Source: Podaxis mareebaensis (Eukaryota > Basidiomycota > Agaricomycetes > Agaricales > Agaricaceae). Taken from it: a stretch of DNA of 64,000 nt. This document shows, one piece after another, positions 22,601 to 34,200 of the stretch (positions are counted from its first letter, which is position 1; each line of letters begins with the position of its first letter). The stretch spans positions 1-64,000 of the forward strand of contig JAEUWP010000522.1 of assembly GCA_018524725.1 (NCBI GenBank). The letters run 5' to 3'. The notes beneath the pieces are model-generated. The model saw nothing but the letters and a program-made list of their open reading frames with translations. It was not told where the DNA came from and did not search any database. The position numbers and the translations under genes are program-made.

Positions 22601-23598
22601 CTCATCAAGAATCCCATCTCAACCACCATCCATCTCACCCGCATGGAGGGATCGAGATTGCCCAGCCTTCAGCTTCATCTCTGCATGCACAAACACCATG
22701 GTTACGTCTGGACGACTCGGAACTGGATGGACTACTAGACGCAATTGATGGGGAAGCGTCGATGGAACTCGCGACGCCACTTATGCCAACTAGTCTGCTA
22801 GTGGATGATTTCTCTGGATCTGATTTGGCTCGGGATCATGATCATGATCATGAATATGTCCGAAACGAAGAGGAAAACCGGGATCAGAGTGGGGGGGATG
22901 CTGAGATGATTTTAGAGAGTTTGGAAAACCTTGAGAGGCTGAGTGGGCTTGATAGGCGCTCCGAGGAGAGTGGGTTAGTGCATGAGAATCAGCGCGGAAA
23001 TGAGCAGGAATGCGAGGAGAATTGGGATAGAGGTGAGGAGGAAGGCGAGAAGGGCGGGGGTGGAGGGCTATACGCGGACGACGTGGGTATGAGTTTGGAA
23101 GAGCAGCATTTTTTGGGTGATGATCTCCCAGACGGGTTACCTCAAGCATCGCTTCGACCGAAAGGCGGAGGAGGGGAAGGGTCTGATGTTGGTGATGATG
23201 GTGACGGTGATAATGACCGCGGTAATGCTGGTGATGACGCTGTCCAGCACGAACACCATTACACGCGCCAAGAACGCCACCATGAGGATGAAGGTGAAGG
23301 GACCCTCCCTCAGTCTTCTTCACGTACGGGAAACCGCGGCGCACCCACTCCAGACCCAGGTTCGTTGGCGTCACCACGTGTGTACGTGCGCTCACTTTCG
23401 CACACAGAGGAAGTCCGTATAGAACTGGAGAGGGCCGGACGAGAATTAGCCGCTGCTCAGGAGATGCTGGAACGAGGCGATGAGGCACTGCGAGATGTGG
23501 AGGCTAAACTTGTTTCGGATTCTCTGGATTCTCGCCGTGGTGTTATCTCGCCGGATTCTCCGTGTCCTTTGTCTCCTCGGAGAGGAAAGGTAGGGTAG
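19658..23598 (+). CDS. Large coiled-coil protein, 1,089 aa, function unknown
   Basis: Exons predicted at 19,658-19,714, 19,776-20,019, 20,193-20,665, 20,756-21,038, 21,248-21,936, 22,007-22,134 and 22,203-23,598. All phases agree, giving 1,090 codons with the stop. The ATG at 19,658 is the nearest start that joins in frame; the first donor (GTCTTT) is weak. Heptad-rich segments fill exons 1-3 (RLHQRFQRYVATISAFEAER; DALEAQLARREAELEY), the end of exon 3 (EEIIKILNMTAARNRTLEVE), exon 5 (LAKLDTQIQELSTQIDAF), exon 7 (LLEEIQSLQRRVEELNVQC) and the C-terminus (ELERAGRELAAAQEMLERGD). Between them are acidic, low-complexity linkers with an Asp-His run (22,835-22,855). No enzyme domain, signal peptide or membrane helix is seen. 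A scaffold or cytoskeletal role is possible but only inferred. The intron at 21,039-21,247 may hide an 18-nt in-frame exon. Confidence 0.7.
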
Positions 23599-24660
23599 TG
23601 GGACGTAATTTAGGAAGGGGAAAGGAAGGTAGTCTCTCATCTAATCGAATCTGATGGTATTTTGATGTTCAGATTTTTTTTTTCGATGATTGCGGTGGGT
23701 GGAGGTGCGGTAATGGACGGGCTTGGCACCACCGTCATGGACGGGGCGTAGGTGGTTGAGTGGCTGGCGGGTTTGGTGTGACTCATACATGGATTCGGCG
23801 TTCATATGTTTTTAGTGGTTCCTTCGGTATTTGTTTTTGGTTTTCATTGGTAGTTCGGTATCTTGGTATTCTTAGGAGACCATAGTTAGTGGGACCCTTG
23901 TGTATGGTAGGGTATATGCTTATTTTCGTGGCTTCTTTCCGGTGATACAGGATCGTTTGGTAAGCCCCGTCTTCGGGTCCAGTGCCAGTCGTTCGTTGAG
24001 GCTTCTCGGGCTTGCGTTGCTTGTTCAGTTCGTTGGATGTAAGCAGTGATGATTAGGCGAGTTTGTGTGATGATATCGTATGTGGCTGATGGGTTTGTAT
24101 AACAGTGATGGTGATGAATGCTCGTTGTCAAGTCTCCCGAAAGGATGAGTGGGTTGAGGTAAATGATGATTAAATAAATTATAGTGCCGAGTGTGGTGAA
24201 ATGCAGCGTTGAGTAACAATTGTGACAGAAGAAAGGATGGGTTATGAATTGAAACCGTTCCTCACGGGTAAGTAGTGAACGGAGCGAGCGAAACGACCCA
24301 ATCATACAGTGCAAGTTGTCGTCTATCTTGTTTGAATCTTGGGTCTTTTTTTTTCCCCGGCGTGTGGGTTTCCGCGCAATGTGGAGTTGGGTAGATGTGA
24401 GGATCTGCGATGATGCGCTTCGGAAAGAGATCAGGTAGATAGATTTGAAGCTGTCAGTTAACGGTATGGTAGCAGAATGGTCTCAAGAGCTAGGAACTCC
24501 GACATTCCATTTCAATGTCAACCATCGGGGTAGTAGATGAGGTGGACTGGTCACCTGGGCGATGAGAAGTCGCTCAGGTTGATTTGTGAAATTGCGCGTC
24601 TGTACAAGAATTAAATGAACGGATTAAGGATGTCCACTCCCCCGCTCTCAGCGGCCCGAT
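23599..24660. other. Intergenic region between convergent genes
   Basis: 3' flank shared by the coiled-coil gene (+) and the zinc-finger gene (-). It contains a T10 tract near 23,671, a short palindrome GGGCGATGAGAAGTCGCTC near 24,555, and minus-strand frames (24,314-23,886) with no recognisable domain. I see no gene. Confidence 0.5.
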
Positions 24661-25629
24661 CTAAGTAGCGGGCGAGTTTTCTTTATTATTACTATTCTTC
24701 TCTGCCCCCGATCTGGCTTTCTGGTTCACTTTCCGACGCGCTGTTCGGGATCGCGAATTCGATTCGTCGGGATCGGACAGAGTGGGAATAGGAATGTATT
24801 TCACAGCGTCACCATCGGAGAGAGTGAGGTTTTGCCAAGGGCGGGAGGGGTTGGGACGGTGATTGGCAGCGTGGTCGACGGTAGTGGGAGGGGGTGGGAC
24901 TCGGACCGTGTCGGGGGTTTCGGTGCGGGAAGCGGGGAGGGAGGAGGAAGGTGTTGTTGTGTATGATGATACGACGACTACTTTGCTGCGGCCGCCTTTG
25001 TTGTTGGACTTTGAGGTTAGGGAGAGGACTTTGTGACTTGGTTCGGTTGCTGGTCTAAGTGGGGTTGGAGTGGCTATGGTGGGGCTTGAAGAGGAGGCAG
25101 AGGAGGGTAAAGATGGGAAGGCCCCTGCTGCTTTTTTTGCTTCTTCGATTTGACGCTCGCGCTCGGCTTGCTCACTAACGAGCGTCTCGGTAAGGGTGGT
25201 TTGGAGTTGGGAGAGGAGGGAGGTGCGTTGGGCGGGGGTGAGGAGGGGAGAGGTACATTGTGTATTTGGGCAGGTATGGTGTGGTTTATTTAGGGTGCAG
25301 AGGATGAGACCACAGGATGTGCAGACGGGTGTATAAGGTGATAAAGTATGCTCTCTTGCTGTTATCAGATGTGATTGTAATTAATCAAAGTAATACCTGG
25401 GATAAATTGTGGACTTGCCGAGGCAGAAGCAGCCGCCTTTCGGGTCGCGTGATGGTGTGGTACTCGATTCGAGGTTGGAGATGAGGCTTTCAAGCTCCCT
25501 AACCTCTTTCGATTTCGGGATCTGTTCTGCAGTCTGCTGTTTACTTTTCTGGACTTTTTTGGGTTGATTTCTTGGGGCAAGTCTGTCCGAGGGGAGGGAA
25601 GAACCCTTTGTCCAGGGAGTCTTGTGCAT
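24661..25629 (-). CDS. C2HC5-type (TRIP4/Rqt4-like) zinc-finger protein, 308 aa
   Basis: Two exons: 25,629-25,397 and 25,354-24,661, joined in phase 2 across a 42-nt intron, ending TAG. The intron falls inside the finger: KGGCFCLGKSTIYPR joins EHTLSPYTPVCTSCGLILC, followed by TLNKPHHTCPNTQC. Cys/His ligands lie at about C67, C69, C89, C92, C97, H103/H104, C106 and C111. This matches the zf-C2HC5 finger of activating signal cointegrator 1 (TRIP4) and yeast Rqt4, which acts in ribosome-quality-control triggering. A helical charged stretch follows (LVSEQAERERQIEEAKKAAG), then a disordered Ser/Pro-rich region and a basic tail. At 308 aa, without an ASCH domain, it resembles a short fungus-specific relative rather than full Rqt4. 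Role inferred from the finger only. Confidence 0.7.
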
Positions 25630-26872
25630 GCTGTCTGTTTGAGCAAGCGGTGTTCCTAGTCTGTGAAGAAACTGGGTAGTCGTGCAGTGGGAGAGTATGT
25701 AAGAACCCTCGGATTTCGTATGTCAGAGGACGATGATTGGCTGGCCGGGACAAGCCGAGGGCCGAACGCCACGATGCGATGGGTCATCAGTTCATCTGAT
25801 CTGATGGGAGGGCATTTGATCGAGAACGGAAATAGACGTTGGTTCTACCGTGGAGAACACACGCATGCAATACGCATAGGAGACGAGATGAGGGCGGTGG
25901 TTGGCTGGCTGAAAAGAGTTGCGTAATTGAGCAGGCTGTTGCGCTTGGCTTGTGCCCTGGGACCTGGCGCTGGGAATGGGATTAATGTGTGTAGCTATGC
26001 GGCGCTTGTCCTCGGAGGAACGAGCGTACTCTGGGAAGGACGCGAAGGCGGGGGATGGTGGTTGGGTGAGTATATATGGATACATTGTCTCTCGCGAGCG
26101 GGTGGTGCGGGTCTAGGTGTGGTGCGTTTTTGGTGCGGTTTACGTTTATAGGATGGTGGCTAAGGACGGGGTTCTTTTGAGCTTGAAGAAGAGGGCAGGC
26201 ATTGAGTTCATTCACAGATTGGACCGCGTATTCGCCGCGTCGCTGTTTGGGGTTCTCCAGAACGGACGGAACGGTGGAAAAAGCACCGATACGAGAGAAA
26301 GCAGTAGTATTATATGTACAGTGTGCTGTATGTATGTACGAGGAATGTGCGAAAACGTGACTGGAGTAGAAGCTCCGACTTCTGGGCTGGGCAGGCGGTG
26401 GGACTTCTTGAGGCTAGCTGCCGCATGGTGCATGGAACCCGTGTTCCGTGCGATGACGAGCACATGGGACTGGGTATTCGGTGCTGGGAGAGGGCAGTGG
26501 ATCGACGTCAGGCCGGGCGGTGGACAAGTAAAATGAAAGCCGCGAAGGAGTGGGTGGTCCGGTGGTGACGGTGGGATGTATGGAGAGCATCGCGGTAAGA
26601 ATAGGAACTGAATGAGTGGCATTGCGCGCGGTGGGAGGAGAGTCGGCGGATCGCGATTTCGGGGCCGTGTGTATCTGAGATGAGGAGGGGTGCAGGGTCA
26701 GGATGATAAGGTGTGGGATCGGGATCTGGGGCGGTGATCCACTTGGATCGCCGACAGAGGAGGGGGGGGAGTGCCGGGGATGCCGAGAGTCGGCGCCTGA
26801 AACTGAGTGTAGGTGGAGTGATGGGTTTGGTTTACTGGTTTGATTGTGAACTGAGGCAAGAGAACATTTACG
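25630..26872. other. Divergent intergenic region (zinc-finger gene / GATA gene)
   Basis: About 1.24 kb between two divergent start codons, so it probably holds both promoters. It is G-rich on the plus strand, with a GGGGGGGG run near 26,762. Open frames here (for example 26,622-26,212 minus, 136 codons) are Pro/Ser-rich with no domain and look like chance frames in C-rich DNA. No TATA element stands out. Confidence 0.45.
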
Positions 26873-28280
26873 ATGGCCACTTTGGGCTGGTCAGTTCGTT
26901 TTTATACCCTTCCCTCCTTCACTGACTCTCCCCAGGCAACAGGACTCGACAGAAAACAACAACTCTCCAAGAGACACAAAGGAGGACGCAATTGACCCAG
27001 CTCTCCGCGATGTACGTCCTCCTCCCATCCACACTGCACAACATGACCCTGATTTCTTTCACAGTCCTCTGATAACAAAGACCAACCGATGTCCGTCAAC
27101 GTCCACCCCATGAACAACAACAACCGCATCCACTCCCGCTACGACCCACAGTCCACCCAGCAGCGTCTCCCCTCTCCGCCCCCAATCACTACCCTCAGCC
27201 ACCCGCACTCCCACTCCCATTCTCCTGCCCCCTCCGACGCTTCCCAGGATCGCTCTTCCATCAGCACTCCTCCCGTCCGTCGCTCTCCCCATCTCTACCC
27301 ACCCCCCTACCAGCACATCCAGCACCCCGCCTACATGCCTTACCCCCACTTTGACCACCACCGCTACGACCAGGATCCTGCTCACCAGCACCCTTACCAT
27401 CCCCCGCCCCAGTTCTCCATCCCTACCATGCACAATCCGCCTCCTCCCCACCGCGACCCGTACCACCCCTACCCTGTCCCGGGTTCCCAGCCGGTCACCA
27501 TCGTCCACACAGACGATGCCGCAACCAAGCTTAGCGACCGTGTCCGTCGTAGGTGCTTCAATTGCTGTACCACAGATACCTCCACCTGGCGCAGGTCCAA
27601 TCTCAGCCCTGGCAAAGTCGTATGTATTTTTCCCCCCCCTCTCCCCTGTTCTTGCAATTTTTTGTTTGTTTTTTTCCAACTCGCTGACTAACACCCTCGT
27701 TTTCCAGCTCTGTAACAAGTGTGGGCTGTTTGAGCGCACGCACTCTCGTCCCCGACCGGAGCAGTTCCCCCACAAGCGTGGCCCTCTAGCCGCTTCGACG
27801 CTCCGCGGACGCACTCCGCCCTCCAACCAGCTTCCTCCCATCTCTCCGTCCACAAACTCGTACTACGGCCATCCCTCTGTCGCGCCTATCCAGGATCAAA
27901 GACGCGATATGGGTCCCACTGTCAATTCGCAGTCGAGCGGTGCTCCTCAACCGGGCTCGAATCAGTATCCCCCGTCCAACGGCGCTCCCAATCCTAGTAG
28001 CCACAATTTGCCCGCCCTCCAGACGTGGCATAGCAACCCCAGCGCGTCTGCACCCTCGAGTGGTGCCAACAACCCTTCGGGCCAAGCTGGCAATGGTGCA
28101 GATTCCGCCCCTGGTGGTTCCCCCCACATGCCCCCGCCACCCTCGAGGAAGCCTACTGGAGACAGTCAACCACACAGCAACAGCCAGAGCCGACAAGCTT
28201 CGCCGTCGCCTCATCTCAGGGCACAAACTCTCCAGGACTCGAATGCTCGAGAACAACCCGCTGGCGAAAACGTGGCGTGA
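26873..28280 (+). CDS. GATA-type zinc-finger transcription factor, 406 aa
   Basis: Exons 26,873-26,889, 26,936-27,011, 27,065-27,619 and 27,708-28,280 join in frame to 407 codons. The first exon is 17 nt long. The finger is C-x2-C-x19-C-x2-C: CFNCCTTDTSTWRRSNLSPG followed by KVLCNKCGLFERTH, then the basic tail RPRPEQFPHKRGP. The last intron splits the finger just before LCNKC. The N-terminal 170 residues are His/Pro/Tyr-rich and the C-terminal 170 are Ser/Pro/Asn/Gln-rich, both disordered and typical of activation regions. GATA factors bind (A/T)GATA(A/G) sites in the nucleus; the regulon (nitrogen, light, development) cannot be told from sequence. The intron before the last exon has a good branch site (GCTGACTAAC). 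There is no PAS domain, so it is not WC-1/WC-2-like. Confidence 0.85.
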
Positions 28281-31200
28281 GCGAGCGATGGCGTCGGATG
28301 CGGCTTCTCGTTCTTCCCCTTTCCTTCCTCCTGTTACGATTCTTTCTCTCTAGACCAAAAATGAAAGACGTTGGATGGATTTCTAGCTGCTGCTGAGCTC
28401 GTCTCGCCACACTTCAATTTTTTCATCACTTGGTATCTAATCCGTTTTGTCATTGTTGTGTATCAACCCTTGCTCGCTCCTCGCAGCTCAGAATTCACCA
28501 CACATGTGAAAGGCTCGATCGTGTCTTGTCTCTTTGGATGATCATGATGATGATGGTGGTGGTGATGAATGATCCTGATCGTCGCTTTCCTTCCGCGCTC
28601 CCGTTTAATATTTTCTTTCTTCTGTTATACCAACGTACTTGATCCGTTGTTCGTATCAGACCGACCTTTTTTCCTTCTTTCTTTTTTGATATGCTTTGCC
28701 TTTTATCTATTTAACTGTTCTCTTCCCCTGCCTCTCGTTTCTTTCTCTCGTTTACTGCTTTGCTTTTTCTTTTTTCTCTATGTTTCTGTTTCTGCGTCTA
28801 TTGGCCGTGGTTCCTTTTCTGCTTTCTCTTCTCGTCGGTGATTCAGTCGAACTGATAACCCCCTCGACTATATATCTATATCCCAGCGCCGTATATACGA
28901 GCACTATATACAAGCCAATTCTACATGCTTCACCGCCGCATCACCACTCCTTTTTTTTCTGGCTGTCAAATCTTTTTCTTTCTCTGATACATATTTGTAG
29001 CGTAGCGTAGGTAGGATTGAGGCAATAAAGAGGACTGGATGAAAATTTCTAATCTGGAATCCTAGGCAGTGCAAACTCTGAAAGACGAAACGCCACGAGG
29101 AGAGACCAGAAGGGAATACGGGGGGAGGGAGAGAGAGTGGGATGGGTGGATAGAGCTGCAAAAGGAAAGACAGTTGATCGATGGCATCAATGAAAATTGA
29201 TCTGATCTGATGGCGTCACATGGGCGCGGGTGTGTGTGGCGCTGACAAATGGGCCCCGGTCGGCCCGGAATGTATGTCATTCAGCAGCGCTGGCTTGGAA
29301 GTTTATGAGCTATTCATCCGTTAATGGGACAAGGTTGCTTTGTACAATGGCAGGACCCTGCACGATAGCTGCGGGTGGAATCTGGATGGTGGACGTCTGG
29401 ACGGTCTAGACATGGACCATGCGGTGTGTGTGTTTGTGAGATACCTTCTTTGTACTTGGGGCGTACGTACGGCACTCCCGCGTGTGGGCGTGGACTGGAT
29501 CCTGGGATGCTGTGGGTAGTAGCAAGTAGCCGCTTTGACCCCATTTTGGAAGAGTGTTCTGTTCAAGGCCCGATTCGGTCGTTGGTCTGCTTTGTTCCTT
29601 CCTTACGTTGGGTTAATCAAAGGAGGTGAAGTAACACCTCGTTTAGATATTCCCATTCATCAGTGGAAGTGAGATAAGTGAGTACTTTTAATATGGGGGG
29701 GGGAGGTAGAAGAAGGTGGGTTGGCTTAGCCAGTTGAGGCGAGCTGAGCTCATGGGTTCGATGTTCGATGTCCTTCGACGTCAATGCGTTGACCTCCATC
29801 ATGATCCGCCGATGCGTCGATGCGAACGAACGCTGCGTCCCTCCCTCCCTCGCGCTTCTTTTCCCATTAATTTATGTGGAATGATATACTCGGCTTCGCC
29901 CTTCGGTTGGGCGGTTTATATCCATTGAAACGATTCCCCGATTTTATAGGTCCGACTGCTTTCATTATAGACTGCGATTATACTTAGTACGGTATGTAAC
30001 GCCATCTCGAAGCCCCTACGAGTCATTATTTGCAACGGCGCAGTTCGGGCTGCTTTGTCAGTATATACATTTCTCAGCTGGTCGAATCGGTTTCGTGCGC
30101 GGGGACCTTCGTGAAATTTCGGTCTTCGTTCTTGACAAGCTTCGGCAGATGTACGGCGGTGCCTCGAGGCGACTTTGGTTTGAGATCTCGAGACGCGGTC
30201 CGAAAACTTGGCTAGGTGCAGAGGTAGGGAGGGGAGGGAGGGAGGCGCCGTTGATAATACGGCTGGGTAGAACTTGCTTATTGGGGCCAGAGAATTGCCA
30301 TCGATTACGGGGGGAGATGACGCGAGTTGGGTCGGGCATCGACGTGGGGATGGATGATGCCTGCTTTTACCGACTCGGGTCGAACGGTGACATGCGCAGG
30401 GTTCCGCGTTTCTCCCCTTTAGAACTTGTATTTGGACGTTTGGACTCGGGATAGATGGAATTTGCGTGCAACGAGGAGACGAGAGTCTGGTGCGTGGGGA
30501 GAAGCACTTGAGTAGTACAAATCAAATGAAAGTGAAAGTGAAAGTCTCTGTTTTTGGTTTTTTTGCTATTGGTTTCGGTGCGGGTGATGTGGATGCACAC
30601 GTACAACTGGAGGTCGGTCCGTGCTTCTGAAACCAATACTATTTTGCCAGAGTCCGAGTTGTTTGTGAGTATCCGGCGTAATATATATCTATCCCCTCCT
30701 CTTCCCCTGCTTTGCTGCGGGCTGTGTCTCTGGGTTAGAGAGTATTTCCCCGGACGGCGACTTGTCGACTGGATTCAGAAGTTTGGAAGCCCACGCATGT
30801 ACACGAGCCCGGTACCGGTGGTTGAAGAGTCCCGAGTAGTTATGACAAGTGTATACAATGAGGGCCCATCTTTTTTCGGTCATTCCGACTCGACTAGAGT
30901 GGGTGACGGAGCAAATTCAGAAGAGTAGCTGGCATAGTTCTTCGGATAAGGTTAATGCCCTCTTCAATCCTCTAAGCTCGTCGGACGGACCGCACTTCCC
31001 GTACCGCTCCTGACCTCCTCCTGAAATATGGTTAAGCTTTGGACTTTGAGGTTTGAATATCGCAGAGTGCCACAAGTTTATGCGAGGAAGGCCTACATTA
31101 TGTACTTAAATCCGCACAAGAAGAGAGAGGTGGAGAAGAAAAGATGCTCAGGCTCTTCTGGTTGAGTAATTGGAGTATTTTTCGGTAAGAGATCGACGTA

Positions 31201-34200
31201 AGAAAGTGGCGAGCTTGTATATGGGGCTCTATTAGTACCGCAACGAGCTTATCGAGTACCTGCGGATAGGCGCCAGAGATCACTAGACTTTCAATTGGGT
31301 GCATATCGCCAGAAGAGGAGAAAAGTGGCATCAGTAAACCTCGATCAACCCTTTACCTCAACGCTAGATGCGACCAAAGGGCCATCGAATGCACCGGGTT
31401 CCTGCCGAAAAGTAGAGTCCTAGCTCCGACTGAAAACGTTTGTTCCGAGGGCGAATTGAGGTTCGAACTTTGAGGGACACTAGCCAACCGATTCTTTCTA
31501 TGTTTAACGGTTCGCACTCGTGACCCAACTCGAAACTCCCGAAGTAATCCATTTAGCCGGTCAGGATTCACTCTCCAGATGGTCTCTACTGGTGACTTAA
31601 CTTGGGACAGGGACTATCTGGAGCTTGTAGTAGGGTGTGATGATGTGATGGTTCTGTTTTTGGCCTTAGACTTGATTCGGACGGGTTTATGTACATATCA
31701 GTTGTCTGGTGGGAGTATGTATTTTCATTCTCTTACGGCGTTTTGATGATGGCGTGCACAGCTCGGGTGATATATCATCACTCATCAACGTTCGTTGCTA
31801 TTCGTCTATGTTCTTCTGTGACGCCAGGAGAAGATGGGGGAAGAGAGGGTATGGGAAGACGAAGACGTCTGTAGTATGACACCTGATTGAGAACGGTGAG
31901 GTTATTGTCTAAAAATATACATTTCTATTCAGTTTACTCGGTGATGGTGGGGTATGAAGCAATAGGTGGATTATATTCGGCGTTAGGTGTCGTCTATTGG
32001 TATGCGTGGGCTGCTGAACGAATCTTTTTATTCAACTTGGACTGCAAAATGAAAGCTGTTAAGCGTCCGTATGGTGAATGATGGTGTCAATGATGGTGTC
32101 GTTCTAGCCTCTCCTCAGTAGACATCGTTATCGATGTGTCCCAACATGGTGTGATCTGTGATCAGTATATTTGGTCAAATGTGGTTAAGGTCAGGCTTGG
32201 AACTTTCGTGGCACCGTAATGAGACGCAGCGAACACGCACTAGTGATATCAAATCACCGAACCACGTTGCATTCATTTATTCATTCATTCAACATGTATT
32301 CGATTGATCAATGCCATCTATCGGTCATCACTCAGCCGAGGGTGCATCATTCACTACCACATCATCAATATCGACACCTCCTGAGTACACCGAGTGTGAA
32401 TATACTGGACTCGAAAGCTCAAAAAGAGATGCATTCTTCATTTCAGCTAAGGTTGCCTCTCACACGGGCACCGTTTTACTCATAAATGGTTGCTCCAAAC
32501 AGGACGACATCATTAATAGAACTGGCATGGTGGAGACCGCAGTGTCAGTGGTTTGTTTTGGCTCTCCTTGAGGTACGGTGAACTCAGGAACTCGGGAAGC
32601 ACAAGCGCACAGCAAGGGTCGTTGTGATACCAACTTCAACATCGCCAATCGTGGACGTGGAGCATCATCAATCAGTGCGTTAGACATGAGTAGTAACTGC
32701 GCAAATGACTTGGTAGTTGTGACAAGCTTGCATATGTGTGAGTATGTGCTAGCGAACCGCAGAACTGGACTACCCGTGGTCCATGGTTCCCCCCTTTCCC
32801 ATTTTCGTAAGTTGAACTCCGATATGATGGAATGATGTACTGATTTGTATGATTTCACGCAGCATCGCACCCAAGGAGAGACAGAAGTAGGCGCGACGAG
32901 AAGGTGATATGATGAGTGATGCACTGATGGGGTTTAGGGTGATGAGGAATACCTCCGTGAGTGCTGGAGGGTTGATGATATGATATCCCGATCAGATTTG
33001 GAAATCAGATCGTTCGCAGATAGGCGCGCTCAACTTTCTGAATTGTTCCGGCGAGAAAACTGATGGGGGAGGGGGCGTCATTGATGATGGATCACCATGT
33101 CACAGCGAATACAGTGGATTAACGCAATGGCAATAGCCATTGTTTCATATCCTCCGAAATCGAACGAGAAGGCGGGGGCAGCGGAGGGTGCTGTTAGATG
33201 GAGGCGCTACAGGTAACATTGGCGCTCCGCGGGAATTCCTAATGACAACCTTTCCCGAAAAATTCCTTATGTTCCGGGGGCTATATCACCGTTGTGTCAA
33301 GCAAGGTTCGTTTAAAATGCGCGCGGGTACACTGGCCTATAAATATACGGCACGAGAGCTCATATCCTTCTATACGCCGCCGTGACGGGTCCATTATGAG
33401 CCTAGGGTTGCTGACAGCTCAGGTCGGCTTCCAGTTCTCTGGACTAAGTGGTTCCATACCGACGTCAAGTGCCCCCAGGCCTGAGCAGCGTATCCAGATC
33501 GTTTTTCCAAAGAGAAAAGGACATTCGAACCGGGAGCAATTCTCCCTCGAACTTTTCTGAAGGCTCTAGATCACACTTGATGAAGCTTCAACATGACAGC
33601 CAAAAGGGACCTACGACCAGTCTCCACAGTAGTGATAGTCTATTCCCTGTACAGTTGGCTCGATTGGAGGGATGGCTGTGCGAGATGATCATGATTGGAA
33701 CCTCAAGGAGAATGTAGCGTACAGTTATGGAAAATGCCCTTTCTAGTAATTGGCCTACCTATTGCCGATGCCCCGTTCGAGATAAGCAGCCCTCTCGTAT
33801 AATGCTTTTTGAGAAACCTATGGAAGAATCTCGTGGGAGGTTGGGTAATAGCTTAGAAAATTCCTAAGGAACTCAGGGCACTCACTGTGGTCGTGCAACG
33901 ATGTGTTTTCGCAGAAGTACCCATTCGAGGGAGTTTGAAAACACGGACAGAGGATAACCGACGGAGTTAGGTGAACCAAGCTAGAAAGTTGAGTGGGCAT
34001 TATTCTGATGAAGGTGGTGCCGGTCTGGCGTCCTATCAAGTCGAGTCACTCGGGTCGATACAATGGATGGCGTTCGGTGGAGCAGCAATGCACTTATCTT
34101 GTCAGCGAGCATCGTTTATCCTTGGGCGCAAAATGTCATGAGCTTCCCCTGTGCATGTGCCGCTCCCAAGGATTATGACTAAACCTACTATGTTAGAAAT

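Noticed and set aside
22790..23488. 232-codon minus-strand frame, His/Pro/Arg-rich
   Set aside because: Antisense to the last exon of the coiled-coil gene; low complexity mirrors the acidic repeats on the plus strand.
26212..26622. 136-codon minus-strand frame upstream of the GATA gene
   Set aside because: Pro-rich, no homology signal; lies in the divergent promoter region and needs no intron or start context to arise by chance in G-rich DNA.
27059..27853. 264-codon minus-strand frame, Gly/Val/Arg-rich
   Set aside because: It is the exact antisense of the GATA gene, whose spliced plus-strand frame has a recognised domain. Codon-biased GC-rich genes often leave such shadows.
31440..31475. 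GAGGTTCGAACTTTGAG looks like a tRNA T-arm
   Set aside because: The stem does not close (only G-T and A-T pairs, then a mismatch), and no acceptor or anticodon arm can be placed around it.
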